From positions 103,493-167,492 of the forward strand of contig NZ_BMJV01000008.1 of NCBI RefSeq assembly GCF_014643635.1: DNA of 64,000 bases, given 5' to 3'. Position 1 is the first letter of the stretch. Every line of letters begins with the position of its first letter. The stretch comes from Salipiger pallidus. Lineage in GTDB: Bacteria; Pseudomonadota; Alphaproteobacteria; Rhodobacterales; Rhodobacteraceae. Below are positions 34,449 to 44,121 of the stretch, piece by piece. The notes under the pieces are model-generated. The model saw nothing but the letters and a program-made list of their open reading frames with translations, made no database searches and was not told the origin of the DNA. A program made the translations under genes and the position numbers.

Positions 34449-37400
34449 TCAGAAGTCCTCCACCGCGAGCACCCCGTCGAGCGATTTCACCGCGCCCTTG
34501 ATCTCGGGCGTGACGGGAAAGTCCTGCTTGAGGTCCATCTCGACCTCGCCGGGCAGGCCGTCGGCATTTAGGCACAGTCGGATCGGCCCCCGCGCTGCTT
34601 TTGGCATCTGCTGCGCCGCACGCCCAAGGACCGAGGCAATATGCGGCACTGTGCCCGGCGTCTCGATATAGATCCGCATGCCTGCGGCTCCGGCATCGGC
34701 CACCACTGTGTCGACGGGACCGAAGCTGCGCGCCAGCAGCTTGAGCTGATCGCTTTCCATGGTGGCCTCGACCGTCACCACCACCTTCGATCCGGTCTCC
34801 AGCAGATCGCGGGATTTTTCCAGCGTGTCCGAGAAGATGGTGACCTCGTAGCCGCCGGTGGGATCCGACAGCTGGGCAAAGGCAAAGCGGTTGCCACGCG
34901 CCGATTTGCGCTCCTGCCGGCCGGCGACGATGCCGGCGAGCTTGGCGATGCAGGCCCCGCCGCGGGCCTTGTCCTCGACCTCGTCCAGGGTCATCACGTC
35001 GCGCCGCTTCAGCGCGGGCATGTAATCGTCAAGCGGATGGCCCGAGAGGTAAAAGCCGATGGCCTTGAACTCTTCGGCCAGCCGTTCCGCGGGGAGCCAG
35101 TCGGGCACCGGCGCAAGGCGCGGCTCGGGCAGATCGTCGCCCGCCTCGCCGAAGAGCGACACCTGCGCCGAGGCGCGCTGTTCATGCACCGCCGCCGAAT
35201 AGGCCACCAGCGCATCGAGGCTGTCGAACATCCGCCGCCGGTTGCGGTCGAGCTGGTCGAACGCCCCGGCCCGCGCCAGCATCTCGAGCGGGCGCTTGCC
35301 CACGCGCTTGAGATCCACTCGGCGGGCCAAATCGAAAATCGTGGCGAAGGGGCGATCGGGGCTCTTGGGATCCTCGGGCACGGACCGCCGCCCCTCGGAC
35401 ACCAGTCGCATGGCATCGAGGCCGACGTTCTTGAGCGCGCCCAGCCCGTAGACCAGCTTACCCTCGTGCACGTCGAACTCGGGCTGAGAGCGGTTCACGC
35501 ACGGCGGGATGTAATCGAGCTTGAGGCCTTTCTTGGCCTCGTAGAAATACACCGACAGCTTTTCCGTCAGGTGGATATCGCAGTTCATGACGCCGGCCAT
35601 GAACTCCACCGGGTGGTTCGCCTTGAGCCACGCGGTCTGGTAGGACACCACTGCATAGGCCGCCGCGTGCGACTTGTTGAAGCCGTAGTTGGCGAATTTC
35701 TCGAGAAGGTCGAAGACCTCGGTGGCCTTCTTCTTGTCGACGCCGTTTTCCGCCGCGCCTTTTTCGAACTTGGGGCGTTCGGCGTCCATCGCCTCTTTGA
35801 TCTTCTTGCCCATGGCGCGGCGCAGCAGGTCGGCGCCGCCAAGCGAATAGCCCGCCATCTCCTGCGCAATCTGCATCACCTGTTCCTGGTAGACGATGAT
35901 GCCCTGCGTCTCGGCAAGGATGTGGTCGATGGACGGGTGGACCGAAGTGATCTTGCGCTGGCCGTTCTTGACCTCGCAATAGACCGGGATGTTCTCCATG
36001 GGGCCGGGACGGTAAAGTGCCACCAGTGCCACGATATCCTCGATGCAGGTGGGCTTCATGCGCTTGAGCGCGTCCATCATGCCGGTGGATTCCACCTGGA
36101 ACACCGCGACCGTCTTTGCATCCGCGTAAAGCTTGTAGGTCTTGGGATCATCCAGAGGAATGAGGTTCATCTGGTTCTCGCCGCCATCGGCGGGCTGGTA
36201 AAGCTCGGTCCCGTCGGCGGCCACGTGGATGGGCCGCCCCGATTTCAGGATGAGGTTCACCGCGTTCTGGACCACGGTCAGCGTCTTCAGGCCGAGGAAG
36301 TCGAACTTCACCAGCCCGGCCTGCTCCACCCATTTCATGTTGAACTGGGTCGCGGGCATTTCCGAACGCGGATCGCGGTAGAGCGGCACCAGCTCGTCGG
36401 TGGGGCGGTCGGCGATGACCACGCCCGCGGCGTGAGTGCCCGCCGAGCGCAGCAGCCCCTCGACCTTCATGCCGTATTTCAGCAGCCGGTCCACCACCTC
36501 TTCGTTGCGGGCCTCTTCGGCAAGGCGCGGCTCGTCGCGCAGGGCCTGCTCGATGGAGACGGGCTTGACCCCTTCGACGGGGATCATCTTGGACAGGCGG
36601 TCCACCTGCCCGTAGGGCATCTGCAGCACCCGGCCCATGTCGCGCACGGCGGCCTTGGACAGCAGTGCGCCGAAGGTGATGATCTGCGCCACCCGGTCAT
36701 GGCCGTACTTGTCCTGCACGTAGCGGATCACCTCTTCGCGGCGGTCCATGCAGAAGTCGATGTCGAAGTCGGGCATCGACACCCGTTCCGGGTTCAGGAA
36801 GCGTTCGAACAGCAGGCTATAGCGCAGCGGGTCGAGGTCGGTGATGGTCAGCGCGTAGGCGACAAGGCTGCCCGCACCCGAGCCACGGCCCGGACCCACG
36901 GGGATGTCGTGATCCTTGGCCCACTGGATGAAGTCCGCAACAATGAGGAAGTAGCCCGGAAAGCCCATCCCCTCGATGATGCCCATCTCGAAATCCAGCC
37001 GTTCCTGGTATTTCTCGACTGATACCGCGTGCGGGATCACCGCGAGGCGGCGTTGCAGGCCTTCATTGGCCATGCGCCGCAGCTCTGCGACCTCGTCGTC
37101 GGCGAACTTGGGAAGGATCGGATCGCGGCGATACGTGGCGAAGGCGCAGCGCTTCGCGATCTCGACGGTGTTCTCGAGCGCTTCCGGCAGGTCCGCGAAA
37201 AGCGTCGCCATCTCCTGTGGGGTCTTGAGATAATGCTGGGCCGTGAGGCGGCGGCGCGGGTGCGCCTGATCGACATAGGCGCCCTCGGCGATGCAGATCA
37301 TCGCGTCGTGGGCCTCGTACATGTCGGCTTTGGGGAAATAGACATCGTTGGTGGCAACGAGCGGCAGGCCCATCTCGTAGGCCATCTCCACATGGCCACG

Positions 37401-37973
37401 TTCCGACAGCTTCTCCGCCTCGGGCAGACCGTCCTCGCCGGGGTGGCGCTGCAGTTCCACGTAGAGGCGATCGGCGTAGATTCGGTGCAGGGCGGTCATC
37501 AGCACCTGAGCAGCGGAGCGGTGGTTGTCGCGCAGCAGGCGGCCCACCGGGCCATCGGGGCCGCCGGTCAGGCAGATCAGCCCCTTGCCGTACTGCTCGA
37601 GCTCCTCGAGCGTCACGTGCCCCAGCTCACCGTCCGTGCGCATGTAGAGGCACGAGTTGAGCTTCATCAGGTTCTCGTAGCCTTCCTCGTTCTGCGCCAG
37701 CAGGACGATGGGGGCAGGGGTCTTGGGGCGTTCGCCCTGCGCCGGCTGAACGTAGCGCAGGTCAAGCTGGCAGCCGACGATGGGCTGCACGCCAGCGCCT
37801 GCGGCACCGACCGAGAATTCCAGTGCCGAGAACAGGTTGTTGGTGTCGGTGACCGCCACGGCGGGCATCTCCATGGCCTCGCAGAGGCCAGGCAGCTTCT
37901 TGAGGCGAATGGCCCCTTCAAGCAGCGAATATTCGGTGTGGACGCGGAGGTGGATGAATCGGGGATCTGCCAT
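34449..37973 (-). CDS. dnaE: DNA polymerase III subunit alpha
   Basis: The 1174-residue replicative polymerase (DnaE1 type). The N-terminal PHP domain starts FIHLRVHTEYSLLEGAIRLKKLP. The C-family catalytic core has GPGRGSGAGSLVAYALTITDLDP, the Asp pair in MPDFDIDFCMDRREEVIRYV (about residues 396-415), GLVKFDFLGLKTLTV and YNKSHAAAYA-type motif FNKSHAAAYAVVSYQTAWLKANHP. A helix-hairpin-helix and an OB-fold (IAKLAGIVAGRQERKSARGNRFAFAQLSD) follow, then the tau-binding tail. Single gene with normal length. Confidence 0.97.
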   Translation of the reverse strand: MADPRFIHLRVHTEYSLLEGAIRLKKLPGLCEAMEMPAVAVTDTNNLFSALEFSVGAAGAGVQPIVGCQLDLRYVQPAQGERPKTPAPIVLLAQNEEGYENLMKLNSCLYMRTDGELGHVTLEELEQYGKGLICLTGGPDGPVGRLLRDNHRSAAQVLMTALHRIYADRLYVELQRHPGEDGLPEAEKLSERGHVEMAYEMGLPLVATNDVYFPKADMYEAHDAMICIAEGAYVDQAHPRRRLTAQHYLKTPQEMATLFADLPEALENTVEIAKRCAFATYRRDPILPKFADDEVAELRRMANEGLQRRLAVIPHAVSVEKYQERLDFEMGIIEGMGFPGYFLIVADFIQWAKDHDIPVGPGRGSGAGSLVAYALTITDLDPLRYSLLFERFLNPERVSMPDFDIDFCMDRREEVIRYVQDKYGHDRVAQIITFGALLSKAAVRDMGRVLQMPYGQVDRLSKMIPVEGVKPVSIEQALRDEPRLAEEARNEEVVDRLLKYGMKVEGLLRSAGTHAAGVVIADRPTDELVPLYRDPRSEMPATQFNMKWVEQAGLVKFDFLGLKTLTVVQNAVNLILKSGRPIHVAADGTELYQPADGGENQMNLIPLDDPKTYKLYADAKTVAVFQVESTGMMDALKRMKPTCIEDIVALVALYRPGPMENIPVYCEVKNGQRKITSVHPSIDHILAETQGIIVYQEQVMQIAQEMAGYSLGGADLLRRAMGKKIKEAMDAERPKFEKGAAENGVDKKKATEVFDLLEKFANYGFNKSHAAAYAVVSYQTAWLKANHPVEFMAGVMNCDIHLTEKLSVYFYEAKKGLKLDYIPPCVNRSQPEFDVHEGKLVYGLGALKNVGLDAMRLVSEGRRSVPEDPKSPDRPFATIFDLARRVDLKRVGKRPLEMLARAGAFDQLDRNRRRMFDSLDALVAYSAAVHEQRASAQVSLFGEAGDDLPEPRLAPVPDWLPAERLAEEFKAIGFYLSGHPLDDYMPALKRRDVMTLDEVEDKARGGACIAKLAGIVAGRQERKSARGNRFAFAQLSDPTGGYEVTIFSDTLEKSRDLLETGSKVVVTVEATMESDQLKLLARSFGPVDTVVADAGAAGMRIYIETPGTVPHIASVLGRAAQQMPKAARGPIRLCLNADGLPGEVEMDLKQDFPVTPEIKGAVKSLDGVLAVEDF

Positions 37974-38228
37974 GTCTGCACAGTATGCCGCCGCCCCGGC
38001 AGGCGGAAGTCACGATTGCGCCCGGCGTTGCGTGACGGCCACGGCCGTGAGCGAAGTTCCTCAAAGGCGGCGCTCTGATGCCACAGTTTCATCAAATTGG
38101 CTTGTAACATTGTACTTCGTCGTTTGCCCTTGGTCGGGACGCGTGGTGTGCTTGCGAGAGCGCCTTGCCGTGCTGCCCAGGGCGTTGACACGCCAACCTC
38201 ACAGCTGCAGATCGAGCCGTCCATCGCA

Positions 38229-39164
38229 ATGCCGTCCCCTGAGACCTCCCTACGCCCTGCGCAACAGCCTGCGCCCGAGGTTCCGTTCGATCCGCGTATG
38301 ATGGTCGGCCGGAAGCGGCGGCTGGTGCAGGCCGGATCGCGTCTGATGCCGTCGCTCATGGCGCGGATCCTTGCGTGGCGCTATGTTTGTTCGACCGTGT
38401 CACTGGATCGCTCGAAGGTCGATGCGCGGTCCGATGTCGCCTACGTTCCTCTGACGGACGCATACGGACTGTTGCGGTCATCAGTGCCGAAGGGGGCCGC
38501 GCAGCGCCGTGTCCTACTTCTTCCTGGCAAGGACGGGGACATCCGGCAGATGGCGCGCATGGCACGCGCACTGCGCCGCGACGGGGCCGAGGTGGATGCC
38601 ATGGTCCTGCCCGGCCATCTTGAAAAGGCACGAACGCCCTGCGATTTCGGCACGCTGACCGACGCAATCGGGCACGCTATGGACGAGGGCGGCCCCTATG
38701 ATGCGGTGGTGGCCCATTGCGTCAGCGCCTCGCCGATCCCGTGGCTTTTGGCAGAAGGACACAGCGCCCCGCGTGTGGTGATGCTGTCTACGCCGTTGGA
38801 CCTTCGGCAGCTTGTCTATGTGGGAGCGCAGCAATTCGGTATCACCGGCGCATGCCGTGACGCCTTTCTGTATTGGGTCAACCGCTACGGCGGCCGGCAC
38901 GATATCCTCCGCGACTGGCGACCCGTCGCGCGGGCGCGGACGGAACCGCTGCTGCTGTTGCACGCCCGTACCGATCACGCCGCGCCCATCGCCGATGTGG
39001 AGGAGCTGGCCCGGACATGGCCGGGGGCCCGCTTGCAGGTGTTCGAGACCTCCGATCATAACGGCATTCTCAGCAATGCCTGCGCGATCGCAGAGGTGGC
39101 CGCGTTCGTTCGTGCCGACGAGGAGGCCACCGTCGCGCTCAGGGCGTGTTCATCGAAAGGCTGA
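38229..39164 (+). CDS. Alpha/beta hydrolase-like protein with Cys nucleophile position
   Basis: A 311-residue protein. RRVLLLPGKDGDIRQMARMARALRRDGAEVDAMVLPGH is the N-terminal strand with oxyanion region. At the nucleophile elbow VVAHCVSASP replaces GxSxG, putting Cys164 where Ser is usual. LLLLHARTDHAAPI (Asp249) and FETSDHNGI (His277) complete a Cys-Asp-His triad. Substrate unknown. The start is uncertain: the ATG at 38229 has a weak ribosome-binding site, and the frame is open back to 38097. A short GCCTG/CAGGC hairpin follows at 39210-39224. Confidence 0.75.
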   Translation: MPSPETSLRPAQQPAPEVPFDPRMMVGRKRRLVQAGSRLMPSLMARILAWRYVCSTVSLDRSKVDARSDVAYVPLTDAYGLLRSSVPKGAAQRRVLLLPGKDGDIRQMARMARALRRDGAEVDAMVLPGHLEKARTPCDFGTLTDAIGHAMDEGGPYDAVVAHCVSASPIPWLLAEGHSAPRVVMLSTPLDLRQLVYVGAQQFGITGACRDAFLYWVNRYGGRHDILRDWRPVARARTEPLLLLHARTDHAAPIADVEELARTWPGARLQVFETSDHNGILSNACAIAEVAAFVRADEEATVALRACSSKG

Positions 39165-39351
39165 CGCCGGCCCGCGCAGTGCCTTATTTGCCCGCAAACC
39201 AGACGCAGGGCCTGAAAAACAGGCATTTTCCTCTTGCCAAGCTTCGGCGGCCTTCACTAGCCTCGGACCCTAGCGGGGAACGTCCGCGCACCCCCTACGC
39301 CGCATCGGGGGAGCGCACCCGGATGGACATGTAAGGCGGCGGGTCAAATTC

Positions 39352-40719
39352 ATGGATATCTGCTTTCTTCTCAACGGGGAAAGAGTCGAACTGCGTGGCG
39401 TATCGCCGACGCGCACGGCGCTGGACTGGCTGCGCGAAGAGCGTGGCCTGACGGGCACCAAGGAAGGCTGCAACGAAGGCGATTGCGGCGCCTGCACGGT
39501 GATGGTCACGGATGGCGAAGGCAGCCGGGCGGTCAATGCCTGCATCCTGTTCCTGCCCCAGCTGCACGGCAAGGCGCTGCGCACGGTCGAAGGAGTGTCG
39601 GGCCCCGGTGGCGAAATGCATCCGGTTCAGCGGGCGATGGTGGATCACCACGGCTCGCAATGCGGGTTCTGCACGCCGGGCTTCGTGGTTTCCATGGCCA
39701 ATGCCCACAAGGCGGGCAACACCGGGTATGACGATGCGCTTGCGGGCAACCTTTGCCGCTGTACCGGCTATGCGCCCATCGTCCGCGCGGCCGAGGCCGC
39801 CGCCGCAGAGCCGGTGCCCGACTGGATGGACGAACCTGCGCTGGAGGCCCTGACCGCATCGGCGCAGACCCATGCCCCCGAGACGGGCGATGCACTTGCC
39901 GAGGTTTATGCGCGCCATCCTTCGGCAGTGCTTGTGGCCGGGGCCACGGATGTAGGCCTGTGGGTGACCAAGCAGCTGCGCGATCTGGACGAGGTGATTT
40001 TCCTCAACCGTTGCCGAGATCTGCAACGGATCGAGGTCACCGAAGGCGAGATCCGCATCGGCGCCGGAGTGACCATGGACCGGGTGCTGGCGCTCATGGC
40101 GGACCATTTCCCGGCCTACGCCCAGATGCTGCGACGCTACGGGTCGGCGCAGGTGCGGGCGGCGGCGACCATCGGCGGAAACATCGCCAACGGCTCGCCC
40201 ATCGGGGACAACCCGCCGGTGCTCATCGCGCTGGGCGCGCGACTGCACTTGCGCCACCGCGACACGCGGCGCGAGATGGCGATTGAGGATTTCTTCATCG
40301 AGTACGGCAAGCAGGACCGCTACCCTGGCGAATTCGTCGAGGCGGTGAGCATTCCACGCCAGCCGGACCTGCTTCGGGTTTTCAAGTTGTCCAAGCGGTT
40401 TGATCAGGACATCTCGGCGGTCTGCGGAGCGTTTCGCATCACGGTCGAGGAGGGCCGGGTGAGCGATGCCCGCATCGCCTTTGGCGGCATGGCGGGCATC
40501 CCGAAACGCGCCTCGGCGGTCGAGGCGGCGCTGACGGGCAAGCCTTGGAACGACGAGGCGGTGGTGGCCGCGTGGGATGCCTGGGACGAGGATTTCCAGC
40601 CCCTGTCCGACATGCGGGCCAGTTCCGAGTACCGCATGGTGGCGGCGCGCAACATGCTGACCCGCTGCCTGCTCAGTGATCTTGGCGCGGCCACCGACGT
40701 GCGAGAGGTGCGGGCATGA
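39352..40719 (+). CDS. xdhA: Xanthine dehydrogenase small subunit
   Basis: A 455-residue iron-sulfur/FAD subunit. The plant-type [2Fe-2S] cluster uses Cys40, Cys45 and Cys48 (GCNEGDCGACTV) and a Cys near residue 60. The second cluster uses CGFCTPGF and CRCTGY. From about residue 180 the FAD domain follows (VLVAGATDVGLWVTK; AATIGGNIANGSPIGDNPPVLIAL) and a C-terminal CO-dehydrogenase flavoprotein domain. It takes electrons from the Mo centre in XdhB to NAD+. It overlaps xdhB by 4 bases. Confidence 0.96.
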   Translation: MDICFLLNGERVELRGVSPTRTALDWLREERGLTGTKEGCNEGDCGACTVMVTDGEGSRAVNACILFLPQLHGKALRTVEGVSGPGGEMHPVQRAMVDHHGSQCGFCTPGFVVSMANAHKAGNTGYDDALAGNLCRCTGYAPIVRAAEAAAAEPVPDWMDEPALEALTASAQTHAPETGDALAEVYARHPSAVLVAGATDVGLWVTKQLRDLDEVIFLNRCRDLQRIEVTEGEIRIGAGVTMDRVLALMADHFPAYAQMLRRYGSAQVRAAATIGGNIANGSPIGDNPPVLIALGARLHLRHRDTRREMAIEDFFIEYGKQDRYPGEFVEAVSIPRQPDLLRVFKLSKRFDQDISAVCGAFRITVEEGRVSDARIAFGGMAGIPKRASAVEAALTGKPWNDEAVVAAWDAWDEDFQPLSDMRASSEYRMVAARNMLTRCLLSDLGAATDVREVRA

Positions 40720-43160
40720 GCGTGAACAAACCCCTGCCGCATGACGCAGCGCCGCTGCATGTCACTGGCAAGGCGCGGTATATCGATGATATTCCCACCC
40801 CTGCCAACTGCGTCCACCTTGCCTTCAGCCTGTCCGAGCGGGCCTCTGGACGGGTGACGGTGGACCTCGCGGAGGTACGCCGCGCGCCCGGCGTTCTGGG
40901 CGTTTGGGAGGCGAAGGACCTGCCGTCGGAATGCGATTGCTCGCCCTCGCTCGGGGACGAGCCGCTGCTGTCGGACGGGACTGTGCATTACGTCGGCCAG
41001 CCGGTATTCATGGTCGCCGCGACCTCGCATCTCCTGGCGCGCAAGGCCGTGCGCAAGGCGCGGATGAGCTACGAGGCAAGCAGCGCCATCCTTTCGGTGG
41101 ATGCGGCGATGGAGGCGAACACTCGGTTCGAGGAAGGCCCGCGCACCTGGGAGAAGGGCGATGCGCAGGCGGCTCTGGCCGAAGCGCCGATGACCATCGC
41201 GGGCAGCATCGACATGGGCGGACAGGAGCATTTCTATCTCGAGGGACAGGCGGCGCTGGTATTGCCGCAGGAGGACGGTGATCTGCTGGTGCATTCCTCG
41301 ACCCAGCACCCGACCGAGATCCAGCACAAGGTGGCCCATGCGCTTCACAAGCCACTGCACGCGGTGCGGGTCGAGACCCGGCGCATGGGAGGCGGTTTCG
41401 GCGGCAAGGAAAGCCAAGGTAACGCGCTGGCCATTGCTTGCGCCGTGGTGGCCGATGCGCTCGGGCGGCCGGCCAAGATGCGTTATGACCGTGACGACGA
41501 CATGACCATCACCGGCAAACGCCATGATTTCCGCATCGATTACCGGGCGGGCTTTGACAAAGACGGCCGACTGCTGGCGGTGGATTTCGTGCAGTATACC
41601 CGCTGCGGCTGGGCGCAGGACTTGTCGCTGGCAGTGGCCGACCGGGCGATGCTGCATGCAGACAACGCCTACGACATTCCCGCCCTCAGAGTCGAAAGCC
41701 ACCGGCTGAAGACCAACATGCAGAGCGCCACCGCCTATCGCGGCTTTGGCGGCCCGCAGGGGATGCTGGGAATCGAGCGGGTGCTCGACCACGTGGCCCA
41801 TGCGGTGGGGCGCGATCCGCTCGAGGTGCGACAGGTGAACTATTATGCCGATGCTGCGCCTCTGGATGGGCTGGACGGGGGGCTGTCTGCCCCCCGGGAG
41901 CCTGCGGCTCCTCCCCCCGAGGATATTTCGGGTCAAAGGAAACATGGGGGTGAGGCGGACCTGGCATCGCGGGGGGCCGAAGGAGCCGCTCCCGTGGGGA
42001 GGCCCGTTGAGGCGCCTGCAGGGGCGCAGGTGACACATTACGGCCAGCCGGTGGAGGATTTCATTCTTGGGGAACTGACCGCCCGGCTGGCAGCGGATTG
42101 CGATTATGCCGCGCGGCGCGAAGCCGTGGCGCGGTGGAACGCCGAGACGCCCCTGCTCAAGCGAGGGCTGGCGCTGACGCCGGTGAAGTTCGGGATTTCC
42201 TTCACGCTTACCCATCTCAATCAGGCAGGGGCGCTGGTGCATGTGTACCAGGATGGCTCCATCGCCATGAACCACGGTGGCACCGAGATGGGGCAGGGGC
42301 TGTTCCAGAAGGTGGCGCAGGTGGCGGCGAGCCGCTTTGGCGTGCCGCAGGACCGGGTCCGGATCACCGCGACCGACACGGCCAAGGTGCCCAACACCTC
42401 GGCAACGGCCGCCTCTTCGGGGTCCGACCTGAATGGCATGGCGGTTGCGGCGGCTTGTGACATCATCCGTGAGCGCATGGCGGAACACCTGGCCGGGCTC
42501 TACCAGGCAGAGGCGGCGGGTGTGCTGTTCGCCGACGGATACGTACATGTGGGCGAGGAGACGCTGAGTTTCGAGGAAGCGGCAAAGCTGTGCTACGAGG
42601 GGCGGGTGAGCCTGTCATCCACCGGCTTCTATAAGACGCCCAAGATTGAGTGGGATCGCATTCGTGGGCAGGGGCGGCCGTTCTACTATTTCGCCTATGG
42701 TGCTGCCTGCACCGAGGTGGTCCTGGACACGCTGACCGGCGAATACCGGATCCTGCGCACGGACATCCTCCATGACGCTGGCGCCTCACTGAACCCGGCG
42801 ATCGATGTGGGCCAGATCGAGGGCGGCTATGTGCAGGGCGCGGGCTGGCTGACCACCGAGGAGCTGGTGTGGGACAGCGAGGGGCGGCTGCGCACCCACG
42901 CCCCGTCGACCTACAAGATCCCTGCCTGTTCCGACCGGCCCGAGGTGTTCAACGTGGCGCTTTGGGACGGGTGGAACCGCGAAGAGACGATCTATCGCTC
43001 TAAGGCGGTGGGGGAGCCTCCGTTCATGCTGGGGATTTCGGCGTTTCTTGCGCTCTCGGACGCGGTGGCATCGTGCGGGGAGGAATACCCGGCGCTGGAC
43101 GCGCCGGCGACGCCAGAGCGGGTGCTGATGGCGGTGCGGAGGGTTCAGGATGGGCTTTGA
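40716..43160 (+). CDS. xdhB: Xanthine dehydrogenase large (molybdenum) subunit with in-frame repeat insertion
   Basis: An 814-residue molybdopterin subunit that hydroxylates hypoxanthine and xanthine. Family motifs are HVTGKARYIDDIPTP, GQEHFYLEGQAALVLPQ, GGGFGGKE, YRGFGGPQGM and, at the C-terminus, KAVGEPPFMLGISAF with the catalytic Glu. Between VRQVNYYADAAP and QVTHYGQPVEDF, about 55 residues (roughly 382-437) are foreign to the family. The DNA there (41876-41950) is a copy of the palindromic intergenic repeat, read without a stop. The insertion explains the extra length and probably forms a surface loop. Confidence 0.95.
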   Translation: MSVNKPLPHDAAPLHVTGKARYIDDIPTPANCVHLAFSLSERASGRVTVDLAEVRRAPGVLGVWEAKDLPSECDCSPSLGDEPLLSDGTVHYVGQPVFMVAATSHLLARKAVRKARMSYEASSAILSVDAAMEANTRFEEGPRTWEKGDAQAALAEAPMTIAGSIDMGGQEHFYLEGQAALVLPQEDGDLLVHSSTQHPTEIQHKVAHALHKPLHAVRVETRRMGGGFGGKESQGNALAIACAVVADALGRPAKMRYDRDDDMTITGKRHDFRIDYRAGFDKDGRLLAVDFVQYTRCGWAQDLSLAVADRAMLHADNAYDIPALRVESHRLKTNMQSATAYRGFGGPQGMLGIERVLDHVAHAVGRDPLEVRQVNYYADAAPLDGLDGGLSAPREPAAPPPEDISGQRKHGGEADLASRGAEGAAPVGRPVEAPAGAQVTHYGQPVEDFILGELTARLAADCDYAARREAVARWNAETPLLKRGLALTPVKFGISFTLTHLNQAGALVHVYQDGSIAMNHGGTEMGQGLFQKVAQVAASRFGVPQDRVRITATDTAKVPNTSATAASSGSDLNGMAVAAACDIIRERMAEHLAGLYQAEAAGVLFADGYVHVGEETLSFEEAAKLCYEGRVSLSSTGFYKTPKIEWDRIRGQGRPFYYFAYGAACTEVVLDTLTGEYRILRTDILHDAGASLNPAIDVGQIEGGYVQGAGWLTTEELVWDSEGRLRTHAPSTYKIPACSDRPEVFNVALWDGWNREETIYRSKAVGEPPFMLGISAFLALSDAVASCGEEYPALDAPATPERVLMAVRRVQDGL
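41876..41950 (+). repeat. Palindromic repeat, copy B, inside xdhB
   Basis: GGGGGGC/GCCCCCC hairpin (41877-41895), GGGAGCC/GGCTCC hairpin, then the tail CCCCCCGAGGATATTTCGGG followed by TCAAAGGAAAC. Copy A at 3932-4002 shares the tail almost base for base. Here it is part of the xdhB reading frame and encodes an APREPAAPPPEDISGQRK stretch. Confidence 0.85.
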
Positions 43161-44121
43161 CCTTGCCGGCCTGCGCGTCGCCGTGGCGCACCATGGGCGG
43201 GTGGCGCGGGTCGTGGTAGCCGATGTCGCCGGGTCGGCCCCGCGAGAGGTCGGTGCCGCGATGCTGGTCTGGGAGGGCGGTCAGCTTGGCAGCATCGGCG
43301 GCGGTGCGCTGGAGCTGATGGCCGCGGGCCGGGCGCTGGGCGCGCCGGGGCTCACGCGGCATCCGCTGGGCCCTCAGCTGGGGCAATGTTGCGGCGGGTC
43401 GGTGACGCTTCTGACCGAGCTTTATGGCGCGGCAGAGCTCGAGGCGCTGGACGGGGAGCTGAACGGGCCGGTGATGGCGCGGGGGCCGGGTGAGATGCCC
43501 ATGGCCGTACGCCGGCTTCTGGATCGCGCGCGGGCACGGGGCATCCGGCCTGAGCCGCAGCTGGTGCAGGGCTGGATGGTCGAGCCGATGGCGGAGCCGT
43601 CGCGGCAGGTCTGGGTCTGGGGGGCGGGCCACGTCGGACGCGCCGTTGTTGCCACGCTTGCACCATTGCCGGACATTGCCATCACCTGGGCTGACACCGG
43701 GCCTGAGCGCTTTCCGGAGTCTCCGCCCGAGGGGGTGAGGCTGCTGCCCGCGCCGGATTTGCCCGGCGCGGTCTTTCTGGCCCCTCTGGACGCCGAGCAT
43801 ATCGTGCTCACCTACAGTCACGAGCTCGATCTTGCACTGTGCCACGCGCTGCTGGGGCGCGGGTTCCGCAGTGCGGGGGTGATCGGATCGGACACCAAGT
43901 GGGCGCGGTTTCGCAAGCGTCTACAATCGCTTGGACATTCCGATGCGCAGATTTCGCGCATCGATTGTCCGATTGGCGAGAAGAGCATGGGCAAGCACCC
44001 GCAGGCCATTGCCATCGGGGTCGCCGCAGACCTATTGATGCGCTCGGATTGCAAGACACAGGCGCAGGACACGGGGGGAGACAGCGCGTGGACGACACAC
44101 TTCTCAGGCTCCGGGGGCTGA
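43150..44121 (+). CDS. xdhC: Xanthine dehydrogenase accessory protein XdhC
   Basis: A 323-residue molybdenum cofactor chaperone that inserts the sulfurated cofactor into XdhB. The N-terminal XdhC/CoxI domain shows VVVADVAGSAPREVGAAMLV and GSIGGGALE, then GQCCGGSVTLL. The C-terminal Rossmann domain has VWVWGAGHVGRAVV and FRSAGVIGSDTKWARFRKRL. It overlaps xdhB by 11 bases and the ABC ATPase gene by 34 bases, which ties the transporter to the same transcript. Confidence 0.94.
   Translation: MGFDLAGLRVAVAHHGRVARVVVADVAGSAPREVGAAMLVWEGGQLGSIGGGALELMAAGRALGAPGLTRHPLGPQLGQCCGGSVTLLTELYGAAELEALDGELNGPVMARGPGEMPMAVRRLLDRARARGIRPEPQLVQGWMVEPMAEPSRQVWVWGAGHVGRAVVATLAPLPDIAITWADTGPERFPESPPEGVRLLPAPDLPGAVFLAPLDAEHIVLTYSHELDLALCHALLGRGFRSAGVIGSDTKWARFRKRLQSLGHSDAQISRIDCPIGEKSMGKHPQAIAIGVAADLLMRSDCKTQAQDTGGDSAWTTHFSGSGG

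Noticed and set aside
34641..37022. Long open frame (793 codons) on the plus strand across dnaE
   Set aside because: It is fully antisense to a conserved DnaE and its His/Val/Arg-rich composition is typical of shadow frames in high-GC DNA.
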